A stretch of DNA of 11,205 bases from Ceratorhiza oryzae-sativae (GCA_030998015.1 JARWMV010000225.1:1-11205), one strand, 5' to 3'. Counted from the first letter of the stretch, positions 1 through 8,173 are shown. Notes: generated by a model not told the origin, from the sequence alone. A program made the numbers and translations.

Positions 1-188
1 AGCGACTGCGGAACTGCGGAATTTCACATTGGAGTTGAAATACATCTCGGTTACCGGTCCGGAACATTCCCTGAGTCACATGACACAGATATACCATAAA
101 AGGCAAGTATGTTTTGAAGAGGATCTCATAAAATGTAGTAAATCGAGAAAATATTATAGAGTGGATATATGCGTGTCAGTTCGTGACA
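1..188 (-). repeat. 3' LTR of the gypsy element, partial (5' end of the LTR only)
   Basis: This stretch matches 6568-6755 base for base except at positions 4, 49, 56 and 145. Read on the minus strand it starts TGTCACGAACTGACA at 188, directly after the purine tract. The rest of the LTR, including its TATA box and far end, lies left of the window. All four differences are G here and A in the 5' LTR, each preceded by C. The pol stop codon (176-178) falls inside this LTR. Confidence 0.93.
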
Positions 189-3100
189 CTTCCCCCCTTC
201 AAGGCACAGGGGTCCTGAGGTGCCTTTGGGTGCGACTTGACATAGTCGGCGATGAGTTCTGGCGCGTTCACCAGGTCATCATAGGTTAACCATTGTCGCT
301 CGTCGTAGCCAAGCCACTTGACATAGTATTCAAAGATGTTAGATCTTTTGTTGTATCGTGACTTTATGATCTGTTCCACTTTGAATTCTTCTTCCCCTTC
401 AGGAGTTACCACAGGTGGTGGTGGGGGAACCTGACGGCCATAGGGGTCATCTTTATATTTGGTCAGGAGTGAGACGTGAAACACTGGATGTATTTTCATG
501 GTTACTGGCAAGTCCAGTTTGTATGCATGAGTGCCGTGTTGTGCTACCACCTTGAATGGTCCAACTCTCTTGTGGGCCAATTTCCTGGAGGCCTGTTGTG
601 TGTGTATGTTCTTGGTGTCAAGCCAGACTTTGTCTCCCACCTTGATGACTTCTGGGGTCCAATGTTTACGATCGTAGTATTCTTTGGTCCTCTGGTTTGC
701 TAGTTCCAGAGCAGCCTTGAGTTCGTCATGGCCCTTTTGAAGCCATTCTGCATAATTATCTGCTACAGGGAACTCCTGTTCCTCCTTGTCTCCAACTGCC
801 AGCCTTGGGTGGAAACCGTAGTTTGCAAAGAACGGTGTTTTGCCAGTTGAGGCATTGACGCCATTGTTGTAGGCAAATTTGGCCAGAGGTAAGAGTGAGA
901 CCCAGTTGTCCTGCCGGTCCGATACGTAGTGTCTCAGGTACCCTTCTACTACTTGGTTGGCCCTTTCTGACTGGCTGTCTGTTTGTGGGTGATATGCTGT
1001 AGAGTAGGAGGGTTTTATGTCTAGCCGTTTATACAGGTGCCTTAGGAATTTGGATGCAAAGTTGGGGCCATGGTCTGAAATGGTTTTCCGTGGCAGCCCA
1101 TGAAGTTTCCATACATAGGTCAGGAACAAGTTTGCGCAGTCCATGGCACTGGCCTCTGACTGACATGGGATAAAGTGGACCATTTTTGTTAGTCTGTCAA
1201 CTACTGTGAATATGGCGTCGAACCCTTCTGACAGGGGTAGTCCTGTGATCAGATCGTAGGTGATTTCTTCCCAAGGTTTTTCTGGTGCTGGTATTGGGTT
1301 TAAGAGCCCTGGGGGAACCTGGTTGCTGTGCTTGTTCCTTATACAAGATTCACAATGTGTGACATATTTGTTGACTGATTTTCTCATTGATGACCATGTA
1401 TATTTGCAGTTTAACAATTCGTATGTTCTGAACTGTCCTGGGTGTCCTGCAGCTGGGTTGTCATGACGGCTTTCCATGATCAGCTTGCAAAGTTCTTTGT
1501 TGTTTGGGACATAGATTCTGCCCTTGTATCATAAAAGTCCTTCGTCCCATTCCCAGTTTTTGACTTTTTCATTGTCGTCTAGGGCTTTTAGCACTTTTGA
1601 CAGGTGCTCATCCCCTGGGATAGCATCCCTAATGAGTTGTTCCAGGTCATGGTCTGGTGTGATTGCTTGTAGCTGCAGAGATTTTAATTCCAAAAATTGA
1701 TTTTGTGCCAGCAGAGCTTGGCTCTCACCCCCCTCTTTAGGGATGTGCCTTGACAGCCTAGAGAGTATGTCTGCCCGGCCATTCTTTGCCCCCTTGATGT
1801 ATAGAATCTTGAATTCAAACCTGGACAGGAACTCATGCCATTGTGTGACTTGGCCATTCAGTGGCCGGTTTGTCTTCCAATATTCCAGATTCTTGTGGTC
1901 ACAAACAATGTTTACCGGGTGTTCAGCCCCTTCTAGTAGGTGACACCAGTGTTTGAGGGCTTTTATAATTGCCAGCATTTCTTTGTTGTAGATATCATAG
2001 TTTCTTTCTGCTGGGACCATTGCTTTGGAATAGTAGGAGATTGGGTGAAGCATTCTGTCTTCTCCATATTGCAATAAAACAGCACCTGTGGCATAGCCTG
2101 AGGCATCTGTTTCTAAGATAAATGGTTTGCTGGGTTCTGGCTGAATTAGGAGGGGTGCTTCTCTTTTGCTTTGCAAATTCCACGCCCGATCCCTTTCTTC
2201 TGTCCATTCCCACTTTGTGTCCTTCTTGACAAGTTCATAAAGACATTTTGTGATTTTTGAGAAGTCTTTTATGAAGTGCCTTAACCAGTTTGCAAACCCC
2301 AACCCTTCCAGGACTTCGGTTGGGTTTGTAGGGGTTGGCCATTCAACAGCCTTTTCGACCTTGGCCGGGTCTACTTTAATTCCCTGGGGAGTCACAACTA
2401 TTCCCAGGTAATCGACTTCAGTGACATCAAAGATGCATTTTTCCAGAGCGCAATATAGGCCAGCTTTTTGAAGGCGATGTAAGACTTCCTTGACATGTTC
2501 ATCGTGTTCCTCCTGGTTTTTGGAGAATACTAATATGTCATCCATATAGATTACCACATAAATGCCCTCGATGTCTTGGAATTCTTCCCTGATCATGGCC
2601 ATGAAGGTCCCTGGTGCATTCTTTTGACCAAATTGCATGACTAAAGGCTCGTACAGCCCATATTTGGTCTTAAAAGCTGCTTTCCATTTGTCCCCTTCCC
2701 GAATTCGTATGAGGTTGAAGCCCCACTTTAGATCAAACTTGGTGAATATCTTTGCCCCACGCAAAGTCTCCACAATGTCATTGATGCGTGGGAGTGGGTA
2801 CACGTTAGAGACTGTCATTTCGTTTAGTCGCCGGTAGTCGATGCACATGCGCAACTTCCCATTCTTCTTTTTGACAAATATGACTGGGGATGCCATTGGC
2901 GACCTTGAGGGTCTGATATGCCCTGCTTTCAGTTGGCGGTCCAGGGTTTTCCGCAACTCTGCATCTTCCTTGACACCCATGCTATATATGGGACCGTGCC
3001 TTGGCTTGGCATCCGGTTTTAAATCTATTTCCATATCCCACTTCCTATGGGGTGGTAATGGTTGAACGTCGTCTTCTTCAGCGAATATTTTCTGGAATTC

Positions 3101-3700
3101 TTTATATTTTGTTGGGAGGGAGTCTAGGGAGTCCAACTGAAGCTCCTTAGGTTCATTTGCTTGCACATGCAGGGGTTTTGTGATGCAGTGCTTCAGGCAT
3201 ATTGGTGAGTTAAACTTCATGTCTTTTTCATCCCAATCAATGTCGGGGTTATGGAATTTGAGCCATGACATGCCCAGGACTAGGTCATTTTTGCCAACAT
3301 TCACAACATAAGCACTGAGGATTTCTCGGTGTTCTTGAATGCACAACTCAAAGGTGCAATAATGGGTCACAGACCCAGAGTCTATCTCCCTTCCATCAAT
3401 TACCCTCAGTTTCTTGGGTGTTTTTAGGGCGACGGTAGGAATACGGTATTGTTTAACCAAATCTTCATGTATAAATACTGACGTGGCCCCTGAGTCAATC
3501 ATGGCCCATCCATTGAATTTTTTCATGTTATATGCAGACTTTCGTTCGGGGGTTATGCGCAGAGGGAATGCATGAAAGAAAAACTGTAGTTGTGATTGGT
3601 TTCCTAACGACATACATTCCATTTCCATTTTTTTATTTTCATTATGCGCATTTTGTAACATAGCGCCCAAGACCACCCCCCTGGCACGGTTTGAGCTCAT
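176..3700 (-). pseudogene. pol: Pol polyprotein (PR-RT-RNaseH-IN-chromodomain) with one internal TGA
   Basis: One reading frame of 1175 codons is interrupted only by TGA at 1529-1531. The first part (723 residues from the ATG at 3700) holds an aspartic protease with DSGA at residues 69-72. RT follows at about 250-440, with FDL (D323) and YMDD (385-388), then RNase H at about 525-650 with D532, E574, D601 and D644. After the stop the frame reopens with an HHCC zinc finger and a DDE integrase. Numbered from the Met at 1477 these are H5, H12, C42, C45 and D75, D135, E171, with D-x35-E spacing. A GPY/F motif (RVGPF, about 304-308) and a chromodomain (about 364-417, core YYVKWLGY) end the protein. 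All catalytic residues I can check are present. The RT has unusual residues, such as QFGQKNAPGTF where most relatives have PFGL-NAPATF. The TGA lies between RNase H and integrase, so unless read through it yields a protein without integrase. The ATG overlaps the gag stop. Confidence 0.95.
189..199 (-). other. Polypurine tract of the gypsy element
   Basis: On the minus strand the bases just before the LTR read AAGGGGGGAAG. A purine run directly against the TG of a 3' LTR is the standard plus-strand primer site in LTR retrotransposons. Here it is also translated as the last codons of pol before the stop inside the LTR. Confidence 0.85.
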
Positions 3701-5088
3701 TCTTTTACCGACTCATCGTCGGTTGTTTCTACATCCTCAACCACAGCCTCGTATCCTGACATCTTGGCTGAAGGGCATTTGGTGGCAATGTGGCCGCGCC
3801 CTCCACAGTTGTAGCAGGTGTTTGTACCCTTCCCTTTCCCTGTGCTATCCAGATCCATTGCGTCTGGGTCCTTTGCCTTGGGGGCCACTGGCGGATGGTT
3901 ATCCTTCTTTATGTCCTTGAAGGATTCTTGTATGTTGGCATTACTGCCATCGTAGCGGACGGTTGGAACCGTGAAGCCCTTCGCATTGGGGCCAATGGCT
4001 ACAATTTGACCTTTTACAGCCCTGCCATCTTTAATCTTGTATATGCATTCCCCATTCTTGAATTTCTCCTTTTGGGGAGCGCTTTGGGGGTTATTTGTGG
4101 GCCTGCTAGTTGAAGCATTGTTGCTGCTGGACTTATTACCCCCATGAGATGTCCTCTTGCTACTGAAGGAAATGAGGTGGCGGTCAATTTCCAGGGCCTG
4201 CTGTGTGAGCTGGGCGAATGTCTTTGTGCGGGGATCATAGTTTTGGGCCACCATGCTATCTGTTACGTCTGACGACAGACCATCATAGAACTGGTCACGC
4301 ATGGCGGCATCATTGTAGTTGAGGCCTGTGGAATATAAGTTGAATAGGGTGAGGTAGTCCTGAACCGTCTTGGATTGTTTCAACTTCCGCCACTTGTCGC
4401 GGTTATTTTCGGTGCAGTTCAGATCCCCATATTGGGTAGTAACTTCTTGCCAGAATAAATTGGCATCGTGAAGCCAGGGGATCGCAGTCCCAGGGTTGAG
4501 AATTTCGAATTCTTCATACAAGTTAACCCATTCAGCTGCTGACCCTTCGAGATAAGAGGTGATGAAGGCGACCACTTGGTCAGCCAAGTGCCCACTCATG
4601 TTTGTATTGATATATCGGGCACATGCAATTCTGAATGAGATGGCGTCTTCCTGTTTTGTACCATCAAATTTTTGAGGGGCGGCCATCTTAACCTTTGCGG
4701 TTGACCCTCCAGAGGGAGCAGGTGCTGTTGGTTGTGGTTGGACTGTACCAGTGGGAGCTAGTACTTGAGCAGCACCTGAGCCACCTGTGGAGGTGTTGAT
4801 TTGCGCTTCAATGCGCATGATAGTAGTTTGGAGAATGGCTAACATTCCCACTAGGTTGTTGACATTGGTGGCTAGTCTGGCCACATCCGCATCTATTTTT
4901 GTCTGATTCGTGGTAAGTTTGGCCTTGAGTGAATCTGTGTAGGTTTTATTGTTGTGTTCGACGTCCCCAATATTGTTTTGGAGATTATTGGTTTGCTCTC
5001 GCAGTTCGTCCATTGATCGAAGCATATAGATGACCTTATCTCCATCAGACATATTCACCCAAGCAGGGGCAGGGGTTGGCGATGCCAT
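3697..5088 (-). CDS. gag: Gag polyprotein (capsid and CCHC nucleocapsid)
   Basis: An intact 463-residue ORF starts at an ATG (5088) 24 nt after the stop of the pre-gag ORF. Residues about 15-95 are polar and heptad-like (MDELREQTNNLQNNI and on), a probable coiled coil. A low-complexity Pro/Gly/Thr linker (about 100-135) follows. Residues about 140-305 have the W- and L-rich helical pattern of the retrotransposon gag (capsid) family, including AAEWVNLYEEF and TVQDYLTLFN. The zinc knuckle is C425-x2-C428-x4-H433-x4-C438 (CYNCGGRGHIATKC), and an acidic tail ends the protein. Gag should form the particle and bind the RNA. A segment between capsid and knuckle (about 345-395) is a possible small folded domain that I do not recognise. 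The stop overlaps the pol ATG as ATGA. Confidence 0.93.
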   Translation of the reverse strand: MASPTPAPAWVNMSDGDKVIYMLRSMDELREQTNNLQNNIGDVEHNNKTYTDSLKAKLTTNQTKIDADVARLATNVNNLVGMLAILQTTIMRIEAQINTSTGGSGAAQVLAPTGTVQPQPTAPAPSGGSTAKVKMAAPQKFDGTKQEDAISFRIACARYINTNMSGHLADQVVAFITSYLEGSAAEWVNLYEEFEILNPGTAIPWLHDANLFWQEVTTQYGDLNCTENNRDKWRKLKQSKTVQDYLTLFNLYSTGLNYNDAAMRDQFYDGLSSDVTDSMVAQNYDPRTKTFAQLTQQALEIDRHLISFSSKRTSHGGNKSSSNNASTSRPTNNPQSAPQKEKFKNGECIYKIKDGRAVKGQIVAIGPNAKGFTVPTVRYDGSNANIQESFKDIKKDNHPPVAPKAKDPDAMDLDSTGKGKGTNTCYNCGGRGHIATKCPSAKMSGYEAVVEDVETTDDESVKE

Positions 5089-5112
5089 TTCAGAAAGGAC
5101 TCGAGTAAATTT

Positions 5113-6053
5113 TTAAAGGCGACGGAGACGGTAAGGAAGTACAGGGAATTGAGAGTTGTTTTGATAATAAAGGATTTCCGTGCCCCTCACAAGTCTATAA
5201 ATTTCAAAGTTCCCAATTCCCGCGAACCTCAACCAAGTATCGTCCAAGTCCCAGCTTTTGGTGTCCTGGCAATGATATGGACACTCCACCCTCTTTAGCT
5301 TAATTTGGTCCCGAAGGAGTGCTTCCTTGGGAAGGATTGATTTGGGCTGCCGGAAGGGGTGCTTCTTCCTGAATTGGCGAGCCCGTGCCACTTAGAAAGG
5401 TGGGGTGAGGGAGGTCTGACAGTGTTGAGAAGACGGGGAAGGCATACTCGTGGGGTTCAATTGTTTCTTGGACTATTGCTTCTAGTCTGAGATGGTCTTG
5501 GAGGAGGGATAGGTAGTCCTCCTGGTGTTCGCGCAGACGCTCGGTTAGGTATGCGCAATGGGCCTCGGCTTTGTGAAGTTTTTCACAGGTTTCTTCGTAC
5601 TTATTCTGGTAATAACAGTACCTGTCTTGGAAATTTTCGATAGTGTTTAGCAGGTGACGAAGAAGCTGTTGGCCAAGGTTCTCCAGCTTATAGCTGGTTG
5701 CGGGGGATGGTGTAGTAATAAAGGAATTTGTCCTTCTTAGGACAATATGGGCAGCGCGCTGGGAAAGTGGCTCCGTTTGCCCGACGGCAGATTTTGCACT
5801 CCGGGGCACCTGGCTCAGTGACAAAGGCTTGCTGGGCGCGTCCGACTTTCTGGGGGCGGACTTTGATAATTACTACTCGGTTGAAGTCGATATGCCCAGC
5901 TTCTTCAAGGATGCTTTCGACCGAGTTGAGGGTAAAGCAGTGGATCGACAGGTGTCCGAACCACCCACACAGACGGCAGCGCTGGTCTTCTGTAAAAGGT
6001 TGTGCCACTTGAGGGCCGTGCGTTCCGTCAGAGACGTACTCGAGCAAGAGCAA
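5113..6053 (-). pseudogene. Pre-gag accessory ORF with zinc knuckle and coiled coil, two frame breaks
   Basis: Between leader and gag lie three overlapping open stretches on the gag strand: 6053-5688, 5824-5300 and 5391-5113. Each must be joined to the next by a +1 change of frame. The first encodes a zinc knuckle C26-x2-C29-x4-H34-x4-C39 (CRLCGWFGHLSIHC) and then two Cys pairs (C86/C89 and C101/C104) resembling a zinc ribbon. The second encodes a probable coiled coil (DNA about 5459-5686, with HKAEAHCAYLTERLREHQED). The third encodes a basic region and a C-P-Y-H-C motif, ending 24 nt before the gag ATG. The first break falls at a run of five C (5702-5706), where one extra base would explain it; the second lies between about 5300 and 5391. 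No ATG opens the first stretch, and a long pyrimidine run just upstream (about 6052-6073) could belong to a 3' splice site. I do not recognise the family. Alternatives are a spliced gene or programmed frameshifts. Confidence 0.6.
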
Positions 6054-6360
6054 AAAAAATGAAAAGGAAAAATAGACCCTTTCCCAAGTCTATTGGAATA
6101 GGAAGGTGACCTCCGTTGCTCAGCTACTTAAGGGCAATGAGCGACCCCACCTCTTGTTGACGAAAGAGATTAGAGAACCGAAGCTTGTTACGACGTGTGA
6201 GGGACCTGGCTATGCAAGGTTTCACAGAGGCGCGTATAGGGCAACAATGTCTTGTGGCTGTGGATAGGTGGAGTGGGATTGGGGAAGGCAACGAGGAGTT
6301 ATCTCGAGACGACGCCGACGGCATTTCAAAAGTATCCCAGATGACACTGAGACTTACGAT
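6054..6360 (-). other. Gypsy leader between 5' LTR and pre-gag ORF; no convincing gene
   Basis: Only short unsupported ORFs occur here. The primer binding site should lie next to the LTR end but is not clear. A TGGGATAC motif (minus strand, 6332-6339) sits two bases beyond a possible LTR end at 6342, but its complement does not resemble the 3' end of a tRNA I can name. I also see no clear complementarity to the presumed RNA 5' end, which some fungal chromoviruses use for self-priming. Confidence 0.45.
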
Positions 6361-6446
6361 TGTCAAGAACTTGACCTGATGTCGACGACGACAAGTCAGG
6401 CGATGAGGAAAATAGTAAGAAAATAAAAGAACTTGTATTCGACGAG

Positions 6447-6484
6447 AGGTCAAGTTCGCAGAGGACTCCTCAAGAACTTGACCT
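6447..6484 (-). repeat. 11-bp perfect hairpin just downstream of the LTR TATA box
   Basis: The arms 6447-6457 (AGGTCAAGTTC) and 6474-6484 (GAACTTGACCT) are perfect reverse complements around a 16-nt loop. The sequence CAAGAACTTGACCTG at 6471-6485 recurs exactly at 6364-6378, near the inner LTR end. The hairpin lies where the RNA 5' end (R region) is expected, so it may fold in the transcript. Confidence 0.7.
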
Positions 6485-6486
6485 GG

Positions 6487-6494
6487 TTTATATA
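6487..6494 (-). promoter_or_regulatory. TATA box of the gypsy LTR
   Basis: The minus strand reads TATATAAA, about 260 bp inside the LTR from its outer end, which suits a U3 promoter. Transcription would start near 6455-6470 and run left through the pre-gag ORF, gag and pol. No other good TATA candidate is seen in this LTR. Confidence 0.6.
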
Positions 6495-6755
6495 CATAGT
6501 ACAAGCCACATCATAACAAACAAGTCTGTACAGTGAGTCACGACAGATAAGAGATAGAAGCAGTAGAAGCAACTGCGGAACTGCGGAATTTCACATTGGA
6601 GTTGAAATACATCTCAGTTACCAGTCCGGAACATTCCCTGAGTCACATGACACAGATATACCATAAAAGGCAAGTATGTTTTGAAGAGGATCTCATAAAA
6701 TGTAGTAAATCAAGAAAATATTATAGAGTGGATATATGCGTGTCAGTTCGTGACA

Positions 6756-6760
6756 CCTCT
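6756..6760. repeat. Probable target-site copy (CCTCT) of the gypsy insertion
   Basis: CCTCT abuts the outer end of the 5' LTR. The uninterrupted sister LTR has the same CCTCT (as AGAGG at 7757-7761), with the surrounding sequence continuing past it, so the gypsy element appears to have inserted here. The second copy should flank the 3' LTR left of the window. Confidence 0.6.
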
Positions 6761-7196
6761 ACTCAACCCAGACTGGTTATTGGTTTCTTTTCTCTTTCTA
6801 TTTCTCTTGTCTGTGTGTGATTTCTTATATAACTAGTACTGAGGAATAAAGTACCATATTAGTTATATACTGTCTGAGTCATTGTATCTTATATACAGAG
6901 ATATATAAGGATACAATATTGCCTGATTGAGTGTGACATTAAGTACCAGCTATTAGAGGAAATCTAAGTACCTGTAGCTGAGGAAGTACACGCATTAGGC
7001 AGCCCACCATCTATCCTATAAGCTATTGCTTAAGTCTAGTATTAAGATTAGTATCAGTTAGTCCAAGCGACTAGGGCTGAACTACATTTAAGATATCTAA
7101 GGGAACCTGACCATAGTAGTCTTGCTCTTTATACCTATAAATTAGTCAGTTTACACTGTGAAAGATTAAGACTACCTTGAGTGTTACTTGATCGCA
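6756..7196 (+). repeat. LTR fragment of a second retroelement (R/U5 part), plus orientation
   Basis: These 441 bp are the reverse complement of 7319-7761 with one substitution (C7193 against A7322 on the plus strand) and two 1-nt length differences in a T-rich run near 6786. Homology stops at ...GATCGCA at 7196, consistent with an LTR ending in CA. AATAAA at 6845-6850 could be a poly(A) signal. The remaining 752 bp or so of this LTR (U3 side) should lie beyond the gypsy element, left of the window. Confidence 0.75.
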
Positions 7197-7318
7197 TTGC
7201 AACTACTTTGAGCCTTCTTACTCTAGTCTAAGAAGTATTGAGTACGATTAGTGTATACTAACATATCTACATTTGCTTAAGCTCTAGATATTTAAGTGTA
7301 CCCTGACCCGTAACACTA
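7197..7318. other. 122-bp spacer between the two inverted LTRs
   Basis: Unique sequence with no ORF and no clear primer binding site at either edge. If both neighbours are 3' LTRs or solo LTRs, this is old flanking DNA. The 5 bases next to each LTR end (TTGCA at 7197-7201, CACTA at 7314-7318) would be the target duplications to look for at the far ends of the two elements. Confidence 0.5.
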
Positions 7319-7800
7319 TGCAATCAAGTAACACTCAAGGTAGTCTTAATCTTTCACAGTGTAAACTGACTAATTTATAGGTATAAAGAGCAAGACTACT
7401 ATGGTCAGGTTCCCTTAGATATCTTAAATGTAGTTCAGCCCTAGTCGCTTGGACTAACTGATACTAATCTTAATACTAGACTTAAGCAATAGCTTATAGG
7501 ATAGATGGTGGGCTGCCTAATGCGTGTACTTCCTCAGCTACAGGTACTTAGATTTCCTCTAATAGCTGGTACTTAATGTCACACTCAATCAGGCAATATT
7601 GTATCCTTATATATCTCTGTATATAAGATACAATGACTCAGACAGTATATAACTAATATGGTACTTTATTCCTCAGTACTAGTTATATAAGAAATCACAC
7701 ACAGACAAGAGAAATAGAAAGAGAAAAAGGAAACCAATAACCAGTCTGGGTTGAGTAGAGGAGTGAAGGAGGTGGTCTGGAAGGGCCTCAGAGGAGGTCC

Positions 7801-7807
7801 TTTTATA
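7801..7807 (-). promoter_or_regulatory. TATA box of the second-element LTR
   Basis: The minus strand reads GGTATAAAAGG with the core TATAAAA at 7801-7807. Transcription would start about 30 bp on, near 7770, and run left through the right arm, the spacer and the left arm of the inverted repeat. Confidence 0.65.
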
Positions 7808-8173
7808 CCCTGAGGAGGGCATTCCAGAGCCAAATAGATGCATGCATGCCAGTGCGATCATCAAAAGAGGGTACTGCTATACTTGGGGTACACCCTAGCC
7901 CAGTATAGGATAAAAGAGTAAAGACAGGGTGTGGATCAAAGGCATTGATGCATCTGAGACCTGCTATTGGCTTGTAGATCATATTATCATAGTATATACA
8001 TGTAATGAATGGAGGCTACATCTCAGTGAGTCATAAGGTGAGTCAGAGAAGCTTCTGGATCAATTTGGAAAGCTCTCCTGACTCACTGGAGTCATTAGAT
8101 CTTGATTGATGGTCCAGTAAGATTCTAATGATCTTCGGACCGTTCCGGCGCGAGGATCCGGTGGATTGCGACG

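Larger units (their letters stand above)
1..6755 (-). mobile_element. Ty3/gypsy LTR retrotransposon (chromovirus), nearly complete
   Basis: The domain order on the minus strand is LTR, pre-gag ORF, gag with zinc knuckle, protease, RT, RNase H, integrase, GPY/F, chromodomain, purine tract, LTR. RT before integrase is the Ty3/gypsy order, and a C-terminal chromodomain defines chromoviruses, the main gypsy lineage of fungi. Positions 1-188 align without gaps to 6568-6755 with four mismatches, so both LTRs are present, the left one truncated by the window edge. Full length is estimated at about 7 kb if the LTR is about 395 bp. The copy is defective: pol has an internal TGA and the pre-gag ORF has two frame breaks. 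It sits inside another repeat, directly against the inverted LTR fragment that starts at 6756. Confidence 0.95.
6361..6755 (-). repeat. 5' LTR of the gypsy element
   Basis: The outer end is fixed by alignment with the 3' LTR: minus-strand TGTCACGAAC starting at 6755. The inner end is my estimate. At 6361 the minus strand reads GTTCTTGACA, which is the reverse complement of the outer end with one mismatch and ends in CA, giving a 395-bp LTR. An alternative end at 6342 (GTGTCA followed two bases later by TGG) would give 414 bp. The LTR holds a TATA box and a hairpin. Compared with the 3' LTR, four CpG sites have become CpA on the plus strand. Confidence 0.8.
6756..7761. repeat. Near-perfect 1-kb inverted repeat (arms about 441 and 443 bp)
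   Basis: Arms 6756-7196 and 7319-7761 pair around a 122-base spacer. Base-by-base comparison gives one substitution and two single-base indels. A transcript crossing the whole structure would fold into a long double-stranded stem. Confidence 0.97.

Noticed and set aside
29..289. Plus-strand ORF in the 3' LTR, echoed at 6596-6820
   Set aside because: It is repeated only because the LTR is repeated. It lies antisense to the element and its end changes with the flank.
1260..4113. Several plus-strand ORFs of 65-107 codons opposite pol and gag
   Set aside because: They are antisense shadows of the strongly supported pol and gag frames, with no family pattern of their own.
6332..6346. tRNA primer binding site TGGGATAC two bases beyond a possible LTR end at 6342
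   Set aside because: Its complement would give an uncommon discriminator base and matches no tRNA I can name, and the terminal inverted repeat favours 6361 as LTR end. Kept only as an alternative.
6124..6504. 126-codon minus-strand ORF across the gypsy LTR and leader
   Set aside because: It spans the TATA box, hairpin and inner LTR end and has no recognisable protein pattern; the overlap with regulatory DNA makes it a chance ORF.
7577..7583. Alternative inner end of the second LTR at minus-strand GTGTGACA
   Set aside because: Inverted-arm identity runs about 258 bp further to 7319, which an LTR ending here would not explain.
6756..7761. Foldback DNA transposon or MITE with long terminal inverted repeats
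   Set aside because: The right arm continues into a larger unit with TATA, AATAAA, TG...CA ends and a purine tract, which fits LTRs better. The left arm stops only because another element is inserted there.
7679..7864. 61-codon minus-strand ORF over the LTR TATA box, with a hydrophobic FLFLFLFLL run
   Set aside because: The hydrophobic run comes from a pyrimidine-rich tract and the ORF covers a promoter. The inverted copy has a 2-nt length difference there, so the frame is not kept.
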